A stretch of 64,000 nucleotides of DNA, from positions 124,001-188,000 of the forward strand of contig NZ_JAPDDR010000002.1 of the NCBI RefSeq assembly GCF_025950095.1, read 5' to 3'. Positions 9,520 to 17,333 of this stretch are shown piece after piece. How positions within the stretch are numbered: the first letter of the stretch is position 1; each line of letters starts with the position of its first letter. The stretch is from Luteolibacter rhizosphaerae (GTDB lineage Bacteria > Verrucomicrobiota > Verrucomicrobiia > Verrucomicrobiales > Akkermansiaceae). The notes beneath the pieces were generated by a model that saw only the letters and a list, made by a program, of their open reading frames with translations, was not told the origin of the DNA and made no database searches. A program made the position numbers and the translations under genes.

Positions 9520-9903
9520 GTGCTTGTCTCTCTCGGTTGCCTCCATCTGGCGGGCGGCCCGTACTCGCTCATGCAGGTCTATGCATGGGCCGGCATGTTG
9601 GTGAATTACTCGAAGACCGAAGGTCTTCTGCAAGGTGCCAAAGACACCTTCAGTGGCGAGAAACCCTGCGAGCTCTGCTGCAAGATCGCCGAAGCGCGGA
9701 AGGATGATCCCAAAGGTAAGGAGACGCCCTTGCCTTTGCCCTCGCTCGGCAAGTTTCTCCAGGATTTCGTGGCCGTGGACCTTCCCTTGCTGAGTCCCCC
9801 GCGCTCGACCGCCTATCTTCAGCCCGCCTTTCCGGGCCGCTGCGAATTGGAGCGAATCCTCAGGATCGCGCCCGCCCTTCCGCCTCCCAAGCAGCTTGCT
9901 TGA
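9520..9903 (+). CDS. Small exported/membrane protein with CELCC motif
   Basis: 127 residues from GTG 9520. A CTG at 9499 would add KKLFQLV and make a better signal-like N-terminus, so the start is uncertain. A hydrophobic N-terminal segment is followed by SLMQVYAWAGMLVNYSK, an acidic/basic stretch and GEKPCELCCKIAEARK, whose clustered cysteines suggest metal or redox chemistry outside the cytoplasm. The C-terminal part is Pro-rich. I recall similar short proteins near TonB receptor genes in Verrucomicrobiota but cannot name a family. It is followed, after about 320 bp of hairpin-rich DNA, by a TonB-dependent receptor in the same direction, so a linked role in metal handling is possible but unproven. 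Confidence 0.6.
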   Translation: MLVSLGCLHLAGGPYSLMQVYAWAGMLVNYSKTEGLLQGAKDTFSGEKPCELCCKIAEARKDDPKGKETPLPLPSLGKFLQDFVAVDLPLLSPPRSTAYLQPAFPGRCELERILRIAPALPPPKQLA

Positions 9904-10223
9904 AGGCTCGCGTGTGCCCCTAAGGGACCTGCGTTCGCAGGTCTCGGTGGCTATCCTCGGATCATGCTTTTCGCCGCGCGCCCTTGAGGCTGCGGCGGCA
10001 TCCGGAGTGAAGCCGCACTTGAAGGGCTATCGCCAGATGTCTGGCGATTTGTGCGCGGCCTTCGGCCTTTAGCGACTTTCCGGTCCCGCAACTCCGGCCT
10101 CGTGCCGGACGCGCAAGGACAAAGGGACTGGAACCCTCCTGCCGTGGGGGCTTCGTCCCCGGGCGGCAGGAGGGACTTCCTCCCCTCTCTTTCTCTCATA
10201 CTTCCACCCAACTTCCTCATCCC
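9904..10223. other. Hairpin-rich intergenic region before TonB receptor
   Basis: No convincing gene lies here. The stretch holds four successive inverted repeats: GACCTGCG/CGCAGGTC (9926-9943, just after the upstream stop), CGCCAGA/TCTGGCG (10031-10046), TCCGGC/GCCGGA (10093-10109) and the long CCTCCTGCCG/CGGCAGGAGG (10135-10173) with an inner GGGG/CCCC stem. The first could be a terminator without a T-tract. The rest could form a structured leader for the receptor gene at 10224. I see no match to the cobalamin (no GCCACTG box) or other riboswitch I know. A dispersed palindromic repeat is the alternative. Confidence 0.45.
10135..10173 (+). promoter_or_regulatory. Strong hairpin in leader of TonB receptor
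   Basis: Perfect 10-bp arms at 10135-10144 and 10164-10173 enclose a further GGGG/CCCC stem, so nearly the whole 39-bp segment can fold. It ends 50 bp before the receptor ATG. No T-tract follows, so it is not a classical intrinsic terminator. It may be an attenuator or mRNA-stabilising element. Confidence 0.4.
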
Positions 10224-12317
10224 GTGAACTCGATTCGATTCAGCCTGCTCCTCGCCGGCATCCTCACTCCCTTCCACCATGCGGGCGCTGCCCCGGAGAC
10301 CGAAGATCCCGCCTCCAAGGAGGAGACCCCTCTCAAGGAAATCGTCGTAACCGCCTCCCAAGGTAGGACCAGCCCCTCTCTCACCGTTCCTTCCCCGGAA
10401 GACAGCCGCGCCGAGTTGGCGAAGGTGCCGGGCGGTGCGGAAACGGTCGATGCCGAGCGCTATCTCACCGGCCGCGCCAGCACCGTGGCGGATACCTTCG
10501 CGCTCTCGGCCGGCGTGTTCGCCCAGCCGCGCTTCGGCTCGGATGAAGCTCGCCTTTCCATCCGCGGCTCCGGCTTGCAGCGGACCTTCCACGGCCGCGG
10601 ACTCCGGGTGCTTCAGGATGGCGTGCCGATCAACCTCGCGGACGGCGGCTTCGACTTCCAGGCCCTCGATCCACTATCCGCATCGTACATCAATGTGTGG
10701 CGCGGTGCGAACTCGCTTGCCTACGGGTCCGCTACTTTGGGCGGTGCGATCGACTACGTCTCCCGTACCGGCCTGACTTCGCCCGGATACTCCTTGCGCA
10801 TGGAAGGCGGCTCCTTCGATTACCTCCGAACGCGGGTGGCGGCGGGCCTGTCCGAAGGCCCGCTCGATGCCTATTTCAGCCTTTCGCATCAATCGCAGGA
10901 AGGCTTCCGCAATCACTCGGAACAAGATGCCCAGCGGCTCTTCGCGAACTTCGGCTGGAAGATTGCCGACAACATCGAGACACGCCTCTACGTCACCGCG
11001 CTCACCACCGATTCCCGTCTCCCGGGCAATCTGACCAAGCGCGAACTGGAGACGGATCCCAAGATGGCCGCTCCTAACAACCTTCTCCAGGACCAGCGCC
11101 GCGACTTCGAACTCTACCGCCTCGCCAGCAAGACCACGGCCACCTATGACAACACCACCGTGGATCTGATCGCGGCTTGGACCTACAAGGATCTCAACCA
11201 CCCGATCTTCCAAGTCATCGACCAGAAGTCGAACGATGCGCTCCTCGGCTTCGCGATCACGAACACCGATGACCTCTTCGGCCTCGGCCACCGCATTCGT
11301 GCCGGTGTGAACTACTCCCGCGGCGAGACCCATGCGGCGAACTACCTGAATGTCGGCGGCCAACGCGGGGCGCTTGTGCAAAAGGACGACCAGACTTCAC
11401 AGAACCTCGAGACCTATCTCGAAAGCCAGCTTGAACTCGGCTACGGCTTCACCTCCGTGCTCGGTGCCGCTGCCTCGCGGAACGAGCGCGAAACCCGCCG
11501 CATCTTCGGCGCTACCCCGCCGAATAGCAGCTACGACCGAACCTACGACGACCTCGCGCCCAAAGTCGGCCTGCGCTGGGAGCATGAGGACATCCAAGTC
11601 TATGCGAACGTCAGTGGCAGCTACGAGCCGCCCTCCTTCAGCGAATCCGGTACCGCCGTCGTGGCGAACCGCGCGCAGGAAGCCACCAGCTACGAGCTCG
11701 GCACCCGCGGCACCCAAGCCTTCTTCCGCTGGGATGCCTCCGTCTATCATGCGCAGGTCGAGGACGAGTTGCTTACGGTCCAGCTCCCGCCGCCCGCAGC
11801 CATCGGTGCCACCGGCACCATCAATGCCGACCAGACGATCCACCAGGGCGTCGAACTCGCCACCGAGATCGATCTGTTAGGAAAATCCTGGCTGGAGAAC
11901 CCCGCGCATCGTCTGGTCTTCCGCACCGCATGGACCTGGGGCGACTTCCACTTCGATGATGATCGCACCTACGGCGACAACCGCATCGCCGGTCTCCCCG
12001 AGCATCTGATCCGCGGCGAACTCCTCTGGGAAAACGACTGCGGCTGGTATGCCGGCCCCACCTTCGAGTGGGTTCCCACCAAGACCTGGGTCGATCATCG
12101 CAACACCCTTTCCGCCGACCCCTACGCCCTGCTCGGCTTCAAACTCGGCCGCCGTGTCGAGGAAGGCCTGTCCTGGTTCATCGAGGGCAAGAACCTCACC
12201 GACGAGCGCTACGCCGCCACCACCGGCGTCATCGAGAACGCCAACGGCACCGACCAACGCCAATTCCTCCCCGGAGACGGCCGCGGCGTCTTCACCGGCG
12301 TCGAATACCGCTGGTGA
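10224..12317 (+). CDS. TonB-dependent outer-membrane receptor
   Basis: 697 residues. A signal peptide (MNSIRFSLLLAGILTPFHHAGA) is followed by a TonB-box-like EIVVTAS near residue 40, a plug domain with LSIRGSGLQRTFHGRG and SASYINVWRGANSLAYGSATLGGAIDY split over about residues 95-185, then a beta-barrel ending in the aromatic terminal strand FTGVEYRW. The late segment FIEGKNLTDERYAATTGVI is typical of the family. Such receptors import iron chelates, cobalamin, metals or glycans using TonB/ExbBD energy. The plug resembles FecA/metal-type receptors rather than SusC, and there is no SusD partner. The small cysteine-bearing gene upstream hints at a metal substrate. The start ATG directly begins a good signal peptide. 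Confidence 0.93.
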   Translation: MNSIRFSLLLAGILTPFHHAGAAPETEDPASKEETPLKEIVVTASQGRTSPSLTVPSPEDSRAELAKVPGGAETVDAERYLTGRASTVADTFALSAGVFAQPRFGSDEARLSIRGSGLQRTFHGRGLRVLQDGVPINLADGGFDFQALDPLSASYINVWRGANSLAYGSATLGGAIDYVSRTGLTSPGYSLRMEGGSFDYLRTRVAAGLSEGPLDAYFSLSHQSQEGFRNHSEQDAQRLFANFGWKIADNIETRLYVTALTTDSRLPGNLTKRELETDPKMAAPNNLLQDQRRDFELYRLASKTTATYDNTTVDLIAAWTYKDLNHPIFQVIDQKSNDALLGFAITNTDDLFGLGHRIRAGVNYSRGETHAANYLNVGGQRGALVQKDDQTSQNLETYLESQLELGYGFTSVLGAAASRNERETRRIFGATPPNSSYDRTYDDLAPKVGLRWEHEDIQVYANVSGSYEPPSFSESGTAVVANRAQEATSYELGTRGTQAFFRWDASVYHAQVEDELLTVQLPPPAAIGATGTINADQTIHQGVELATEIDLLGKSWLENPAHRLVFRTAWTWGDFHFDDDRTYGDNRIAGLPEHLIRGELLWENDCGWYAGPTFEWVPTKTWVDHRNTLSADPYALLGFKLGRRVEEGLSWFIEGKNLTDERYAATTGVIENANGTDQRQFLPGDGRGVFTGVEYRW

Positions 12318-12383
12318 ATCATAGACCGCCGCCAAGTGAGGGACAGGAGACTCAAACCCTTTTGTCCTCAGCTTTAGAGAAGC

Positions 12384-12432
12384 TGGAGGCGGAGGTGGGA
12401 ATCGAACCCACGAATAGCGGTTTTGCAAACCG
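12384..12432 (-). other. attL: 49-bp copy of the tRNA-Cys 3' half
   Basis: These 49 bp are identical to 28926-28974 and, read on the minus strand, correspond to the anticodon loop through the encoded CCA end of tRNA-Cys. The 5' half of the tRNA is absent here, so this is a displaced fragment, not a tRNA gene. It marks the left end of the integrated island, 36 bp before the first arm-type repeat and 92 bp before the integrase start. Confidence 0.9.
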
Positions 12433-12467
12433 CAGTTAACAACGCTAGATGTGGATTTGCTGGCGTG

Positions 12468-12485
12468 CCATCCACTTACCATCCA
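12468..12485 (+). repeat. Left copy of 18-bp island-end repeat
   Basis: CCATCCACTTACCATCCA, itself two CCATCCA heptamers separated by four bases. The same 18 bp recurs in the same orientation at 28812-28829, just inside the other end of the island. Position next to both att sites suggests an integrase or excisionase arm-type binding site. Confidence 0.6.
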
Positions 12486-12523
12486 AAACGCGCCTTGACG
12501 CACCGAAGCGAAAAGGGGCGAAA

Positions 12524-13773
12524 ATGCTAGGCATGAGGAAGCCCAAGGCCCGGTCATGGACTGATCCCAAAACCGGCAGAGATTACCTTCGCGTTAGGTC
12601 GAGCGATGCCAACGGGAAGGTGATCGCACGCCTTTTCACCGATCCGGATGATGCCGACCGCTACATCGCTACCCTCACGAAGGAGCGGCAGCGGCATGGC
12701 CGAGCGGCGGCCGTCAATTCGGACGAGATCGACGCGCTCCGGGTTTGGCGGGAATACGTCGCAGCGGAGAGCACCGCCGGCCGTGACGCCCCGGCATTGC
12801 GCGACATCATCCGCCAAGCAATCGAGCGGCAGAAGGCTGGAGTGAAAAGTCCCGAGATCGGACAGCTTCGCGATCGCTTCCTCGAAGCGCGGGCTAGGGA
12901 AGAGCTTTCTCCGCGTCACTTGGTTGGTCTGAAGCACCGACTCAAGCGCTTCGTCTCGTACTTCGCCCCCGGTGACCTTGCCGGGGCCATCACTACGGAG
13001 GAGATCGAATCCGCCCTGAGCTCAATGCGGGCCGGCGGCTTGTCCGCGCAGACTGTGAAAGGAATCCGCACCGCAGCCCACGGGTTGTTCCAGTGGGGGA
13101 TCGACCGCGGGCTGATCATCACGAACCCCGTGACCAAGGCGAAGGCAACCCAAGGTCACACAGGGCGAGGTCGGCACCATTACCCCCTCACAGCTTCTAG
13201 GATTGCTCAGGACGGCATTGCTGATCTGTCCGCGCCGTGCCCGCCTTGGCGACTTGGGCCTTCTGTGGGGCGCGTAGAGCGGAAATATGCCGACTCTCCT
13301 TCGAAGACTTGGATAGGAAGCGGATGGAGCTTCGAATTTCCGCCAAGGTGGCCAAGAGCGGGGTAGCGAGATTTGTGCCCATCCCTTCGGCCCTCGTTGC
13401 TTGGCTGGAAGCTGCCGAAGCAGCAGGAGTGGCCCCGGTGGGGAAGCTCGTTCCGGGGGGCTCCGAAGGCCGTTCGGAGGGCCAGATGATCCGCTGGCTG
13501 AAAGATGTGCGCGAAGAAGCAGGAATCGTCGATTGGCCGGCGAATGCCCTGCGGCACTCCTTCGCGTCGCACGCCTGCGCAATGCACGAGGACTTCGCGA
13601 AGGTCGCGGCTTGGCTTGGCCACGCGCGGGACCCTCGCTTGCTCGTTGCAAGGTATCGCCATGCGGTGGCCAAAGATGCCGGGGCAAAATGGTTTGATGT
13701 TCAGCCTCCTAAATCGTCCGAACGGAGTCGCTCGCAAAGGGGCTCGGATAACGTGTTGAGAACCGCGTCATGA
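12524..13773 (+). pseudogene. Tyrosine integrase, broken by two frameshifts
   Basis: The N-terminal part (start ATG 12524, SD-like AAGGGG upstream) has an AP2-like DNA-binding segment and a SAM-like core domain ending NPVTKAKA. The frame then shifts by one extra base near 13142-13149, continues as PKVTQGEVGTITPSQLLGLL, and shifts again near 13230-13237 into the catalytic domain. That domain retains CGARRAEICRL (Arg), NALRHSFASHA (His/Arg), AAWLGHARDP and the nucleophile Tyr in LVARYRH. Corrected length would be about 415 residues, normal for a phage-type integrase. Location beside attL fits island integration at tRNA-Cys. If real, the lesions immobilise the island; two single-base sequencing errors are the alternative. 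The stop overlaps the next gene by 4 bp. Confidence 0.85.
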
Positions 13774-14591
13774 GTGAAAAGCGCTCGCACCCGCTCTCCC
13801 GGACACTTAGCGAGTGGGCAGAAGGCGCTACTCCCGTGGTGCCGTTCGCCCCGAGTGTTGAGGAGTTCCGTAAACTCATAGACCTCCCCAACGACTACTG
13901 GTTGCTAGCAGCCCCAACCGCAAAGCGTCGGATCGCGCAAACATACTTTCGCTCCAAGTACCTCGGATTGGCGCTTTGTGGGCGCGCTTGTCCTGTCGAA
14001 ACTCATGAGCTGATTTATCTGGCCGCGGCAGGCAATTCGCGTGGATTCGCACTCGTCGATGCGGCCTTCTACGCTTGGGAATTGGGCCCAGTCGCCTTCG
14101 CCAAGTTTGGCTTGGCCACGCAATTGGAGGGCTTCCTTTCTGCGCTCGAAGATTGGACAAGGGTCTATCAATACGCTGAGCCATACGCTGGACTTGAATC
14201 ATCGATCAAGGCCATCGAGCCGGACGCGCCGATCGATCCGGAAGAGAAGAAGTATTGGCTTCATGCAGCGCTGGAGCACTCGGCCAGCGCCGATGCGTTC
14301 GCAGACTCGGTTGCCGACATACAGCGCCGAAAGGTCGCGGCCGAAACCCGAAAGAAGAAACGGGGGACCAATAGGAAGGCCCCGGAGTTTCTCAATTTCG
14401 TCGCCTTCGGTTGGCTCCCGCGTTCCTTTTGGACAATGACGGCGGATGAAATCCTCTGGAAACTCGGTGGTGGCAACGATGCGGTTAGGTCCTCCGAGCG
14501 GATAAAGAGGGACATTAGCCGTCTAGGGTTCGGGAATTCGCACCGCTCGGACTACGGTGCGGTACTGGCAAAAATAATTGAAGATGCTTAG
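13770..14591 (+). CDS. Hypothetical island protein
   Basis: 273 residues, starting at an ATGA overlap with the integrase stop, so probably co-translated with it. It is soluble and predicted mostly helical. Visible features are a hydrophobic central part (ALVDAAFYAWELGPVAFAKFGLATQLEGFLSAL split over ~90-125), a basic cluster ETRKKKRGTNRKAPEF near residue 195 that could bind nucleic acid, and a C-terminal RSSERIKRDISRLGFG segment resembling a DNA-contacting helix. I do not recognise a family. Position between integrase and an AlpA-like gene suggests a role in island maintenance or regulation, but this is inference from context only. Confidence 0.75.
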   Translation: MSEKRSHPLSRTLSEWAEGATPVVPFAPSVEEFRKLIDLPNDYWLLAAPTAKRRIAQTYFRSKYLGLALCGRACPVETHELIYLAAAGNSRGFALVDAAFYAWELGPVAFAKFGLATQLEGFLSALEDWTRVYQYAEPYAGLESSIKAIEPDAPIDPEEKKYWLHAALEHSASADAFADSVADIQRRKVAAETRKKKRGTNRKAPEFLNFVAFGWLPRSFWTMTADEILWKLGGGNDAVRSSERIKRDISRLGFGNSHRSDYGAVLAKIIEDA

Positions 14592-14670
14592 CATGTTGAT
14601 TTCCAGTGTTATCCATCAGTGTCCCTAGGACAACGGTGGACCGTGGAAAAGGTGCACTGGGGCGTGTTTA

Positions 14671-14686
14671 GGCGCACCAATGCGCC
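14671..14686. promoter_or_regulatory. Inverted repeat abutting the HTH gene start
   Basis: GGCGCA-N4-TGCGCC ends exactly at the base before the ATG at 14687. It could be an autoregulatory operator for the HTH protein or a hairpin masking its translation start. Confidence 0.4.
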
Positions 14687-14896
14687 ATGGCCACCACACT
14701 ACCGAATGACATGGACCCTGCATCGGATCAGGTCATCCATACCCGGAGATCGCTGGCGCAGCGTCTCTGCATTTCCCTGCGATCGGTCGATCACCTCCAG
14801 GCAAGGGGCATGCCTTGCCTGCGGATCGGGCGCAGTCGGCGATACATTGAATCCGAAGTGCTTGCTTGGCTTCGTCGCAAGGGAGGTGCGGCGTGA
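14687..14896 (+). CDS. AlpA/excisionase-like helix-turn-helix protein
   Basis: 69 residues. The segment TRRSLAQRLCISLRSVDHLQARGMPCLRIGRSRRYIESEVLAWLRRK (about residues 19-65) is the winged HTH of the MerR/excisionase superfamily: a recognition helix, then the wing IGRSRRY and the closing E-V-L-A-W-L helix. In islands and satellite phages such proteins act as excisionase or as activators of integrase. It is transcribed in the same direction as the integrase and the replication genes. The ATG at 14687 follows a perfect inverted repeat, consistent with autoregulation. A short gap of 177 bp to the primase gene holds no recognisable gene. Confidence 0.85.
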   Translation: MATTLPNDMDPASDQVIHTRRSLAQRLCISLRSVDHLQARGMPCLRIGRSRRYIESEVLAWLRRKGGAA

Positions 14897-15073
14897 AAGG
14901 AGAAAGCCCCGCCAGCCGGGGACGGGGCAGATCTTCAAAACGCTTCTGAAGACTGTCACAGGAAACTTTGCAGCGCAAGCTGCCATCGTCGCCGCTGATG
15001 GGTCTGAGAGATCGGAAGACCTTCAGTCCAGCCGGTTCGAGGCGGCCCTTCATCGCGGTGAAAGGAGGGCCCC

Positions 15074-16009
15074 GTGACGTCTCCTACCTTCACGAGGTGC
15101 GGCCTTCCCCAATGGCTCTTGGATCACCTCGCCGCGCCGCCAAAGCACGGAGAGGGGGTTCACCAGTGGCTCTACAAGGTAGCCCGGCACCTTCACGCCC
15201 ACCGAAAGCCGGAGGACATTGTGAATTTGCTCGCTGTGGCGGTTCAAGGCTGCGGCCGGCCTGTTTCCGAGCGCGAGATTCAAGAGGCGGTGCGGAATGC
15301 CTTGGCAACCGCGTGGCAGCCAAACTGCGCCCGCGAGGCCATAGTCGAGCCCGTGCAACGTAGGTGGCCGGCGCTTCATGCGGAAGCGAGATCCAAGGCT
15401 GTAGCCACCTCCGGAATCCTGGGCTTAGCCGATCTTTGGGACGCTAGCCCGACCCGCTGTGACTTGGATGCGACCGATGCCGAGTTCTTCGCGGATTCAC
15501 TCTTTCCAGGCAACCCTCTGCTCTGCATTGGAGTCAGCAACTCCAATTTCAGAACGGCGCCGCGTGAAGACTTCCGTGGTCAGCTTTCGGAGCTTTCGCT
15601 CATCGTGCCTTCCCCAATGTCGATGGCGACCGGCCTCACCAAGGACGGCCGCATTTCGGCCCACACGCTGGACAACACCGGCCCTCGGCGCTTTCTCGTG
15701 ACCGAATTTGACTCGGGTGCCGCTGACGAGCAGGCGGCGCTTATCTGGCATCTCCGGCAGTTTGCCCCGACTCTCGCTCTTGTCCTGTCTTCCGGCGGCA
15801 AGTCCCTCCACGCTTGGTGGAAGTGCCCTGAGGGGGAAGGTGGGATCGTAAGGGAGTTCATGCGCTACGCGGTTTCCATCGGCGCGGATCCGGCAACATG
15901 GACCCGATCTCAGTTCGTGCGACTCCCCCAAGGGTGGCGGGCCGACAAGGGAAAGCGCCAAGAGGTCGCATACTTCGATCCCTCCAAGCTTGGAAAGGAG
16001 GGTGGATGA
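15074..16009 (+). CDS. Primase-like replication protein
   Basis: 311 residues from GTG 15074 (SD-like GGAGGG 12 bp upstream). The N-terminal half carries a small helical domain (residues ~10-100). The C-terminal half shows the pattern of archaeo-eukaryotic-type primases: a beta strand ending in an acidic pair (FLVTEFDSG near 208), LALVLSSGGKSLHAWWKCP near 235 resembling the S-G-K-G-x-H motif, and FVRLPQGWR near 285. Partner gene repA follows with an ATGA overlap, as in RSF1010-like and satellite replicons where primase and hexameric helicase are paired. It probably primes replication of the excised island. The exact family cannot be fixed by eye. Confidence 0.7.
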   Translation: MTSPTFTRCGLPQWLLDHLAAPPKHGEGVHQWLYKVARHLHAHRKPEDIVNLLAVAVQGCGRPVSEREIQEAVRNALATAWQPNCAREAIVEPVQRRWPALHAEARSKAVATSGILGLADLWDASPTRCDLDATDAEFFADSLFPGNPLLCIGVSNSNFRTAPREDFRGQLSELSLIVPSPMSMATGLTKDGRISAHTLDNTGPRRFLVTEFDSGAADEQAALIWHLRQFAPTLALVLSSGGKSLHAWWKCPEGEGGIVREFMRYAVSIGADPATWTRSQFVRLPQGWRADKGKRQEVAYFDPSKLGKEGG

Positions 16010-17043
16010 AAACGGATGAATGGAAGAGTCCGCCAGACCCCGACGCAAAGGCCGCACAATCGTTCCCGATCACACGGGCGGATCTTTTGGAGGGCATGCA
16101 TGTTGCGGCGGACTTTGTGGAAGGACTCCTGACCGATGGAGGCGCGAGCGTGGTCTATGGCGCATCCAACGTCGGCAAGAGCTTCTGGATTCTCGACCTT
16201 GCGGTGCATGTCGCAACCGGCAGAACATGGCGGGATGAAATCGAGGTGGACCAGGGCGCGGTGGTCTATGTGGCGCTCGAAGGCTCCAACGGGCTGAAGA
16301 ACCGGCTTGAGGCACTCCGCCGCGAAGGACGCTTGCCGGATGATGCCCCTCTCTACGTCTGCACTGCCCCGGTGTCCTTGCTGGAAGCGAGCCATGCCCG
16401 GATGCTAGCCGAATCTGTAAAGGAGGCAGCGAGCCAATCAAACTTGCCCTGCCGCCTTGTGGTCCTCGACACGCTCGCAAGGGCGATGGCTGGGGGCGAT
16501 GAGAACAAGGGGCAGGACATGACCTTTGCGGTTGCATCTATCGACGTCATCAGGGCGGCGACCGGGGCGCATGTCTGCGTGGTCCACCACTGCGGCAAGG
16601 ATGAGGCAAGAGGAGCCCGCGGGCATTCCTCCCTCCGGGCTGCGGTTGATACCGAGATTGAAATCTTCCGTCCCGAGGGCGAGCGCGTCTCCACCGTCCG
16701 CGTGACCAAGCAGCGCGACCTTGAAGCAGGCGAACCGATGCCCTTCACGCTCCGGCAAGTAATGCTCGGCGCGAACCGCCGCGGGAAGCCCCTTACGTCC
16801 TGCGTGGTGCATCACGAGGACGAAATGATGGCGAGCAAGCCTAGGACGGCAGGCAGGAAGGCAACCTATCAGCCCGAAGCCATGCTCGCCTACCTCCCGG
16901 CGGCAAACGTGAAGGAGTGGCAGGAGCGGGCGAGCGAGGATTGCGGAGTATCCCGCTCGGTCTTCTACGAGTTGAAAAACGCCCTTCAGCAACGGAAGGC
17001 ATACCGCGCTGAGGTGGGCACCGGGAGGTTGGTCAAGGAATGA
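16006..17043 (+). CDS. RepA-like hexameric helicase (AAA_25 / RecA-fold ATPase)
   Basis: 345 residues starting at the ATGA overlap with the primase gene. Walker A is GASNVGKS (near residue 52) and Walker B LVVLDTLAR (near 150), followed by VCVVHHCGKDEARGARGHS, the sensor region shared with RSF1010 RepA and phage/plasmid AAA_25 ATPases. The C-terminal 60 residues (EWQERASEDCGVSRSVFYEL) look like a winged-helix DNA-binding tail. The likely role is unwinding at the island's origin. Immediately downstream lie iteron-like repeats that begin inside its stop codon and could be that origin. Upstream ATG codons would overlap deep into the primase gene and are not used. Confidence 0.85.
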   Translation: MKTDEWKSPPDPDAKAAQSFPITRADLLEGMHVAADFVEGLLTDGGASVVYGASNVGKSFWILDLAVHVATGRTWRDEIEVDQGAVVYVALEGSNGLKNRLEALRREGRLPDDAPLYVCTAPVSLLEASHARMLAESVKEAASQSNLPCRLVVLDTLARAMAGGDENKGQDMTFAVASIDVIRAATGAHVCVVHHCGKDEARGARGHSSLRAAVDTEIEIFRPEGERVSTVRVTKQRDLEAGEPMPFTLRQVMLGANRRGKPLTSCVVHHEDEMMASKPRTAGRKATYQPEAMLAYLPAANVKEWQERASEDCGVSRSVFYELKNALQQRKAYRAEVGTGRLVKE

Positions 17044-17143
17044 GTCCGGAAAGTCCGGCAAGTCCAGAATTGGATCTTCGGATTATCGGACCAATGGAGT
17101 CCGGAAAGTCCGGTATATCTATAGATACCGGACTCCGGACTCC
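17042..17143. repeat. Iteron-like AGTCCGG array and long inverted repeat
   Basis: The heptamer AGTCCGG occurs at 17043, 17052, 17098 and 17107, with a variant AGTCCAG at 17061, all in steps of 9 bp within each cluster, and inverted at 17128 and 17135. A 17-bp unit (17042-17058) is repeated exactly at 17097-17113. The right cluster forms a near-perfect hairpin: 17096-17104 and 17107-17116 pair with 17125-17143, leaving only AA bulged. No T-tract follows. Location right after the helicase gene suggests a replication origin; a terminator-like structure is the alternative. Confidence 0.6.
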
Positions 17144-17333
17144 CCCCGATTCCGGAGCCGTCCGACCCATCCGTGGCCGGAGTGCATCCCATGTTCACCC
17201 CGCGGCCAAGAGATCGCGATAGGGGAGGTCCAAGCAGCTAGTTTCTAGCGGGCAGAAGGGATGGGCGACCTCAGCTCAAGGGTGCGCACTCGGCGACGTA
17301 CTTCCGAAGGTCAGCTGCTAGAGCTATGGAGCT
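17144..17333. other. Intergenic, no feature recognised
   Basis: 190 bp between the repeat array and the 3' end of the convergent membrane-protein gene. No gene, repeat or convincing promoter is visible. Confidence 0.5.

Noticed and set aside
10135-10173. Intrinsic terminator for the small Cys-containing gene
   Set aside because: It lies over 230 bp after that gene, lacks a T-tract and is close to the next start, so a leader structure is more likely.
9904-10223. Cobalamin riboswitch before the TonB receptor
   Set aside because: The conserved GCCACTG box and the typical core are absent.
12384-12432. Second tRNA-Cys gene
   Set aside because: Only the 3' half matches; the D arm and 5' acceptor strand are missing. 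It is the att duplicate.
17040-17222. 60-residue ORF overlapping the helicase stop
   Set aside because: It is made of the AGTCCGG repeats (SPESPASPE, MESGKSG) and is better read as repeat DNA.
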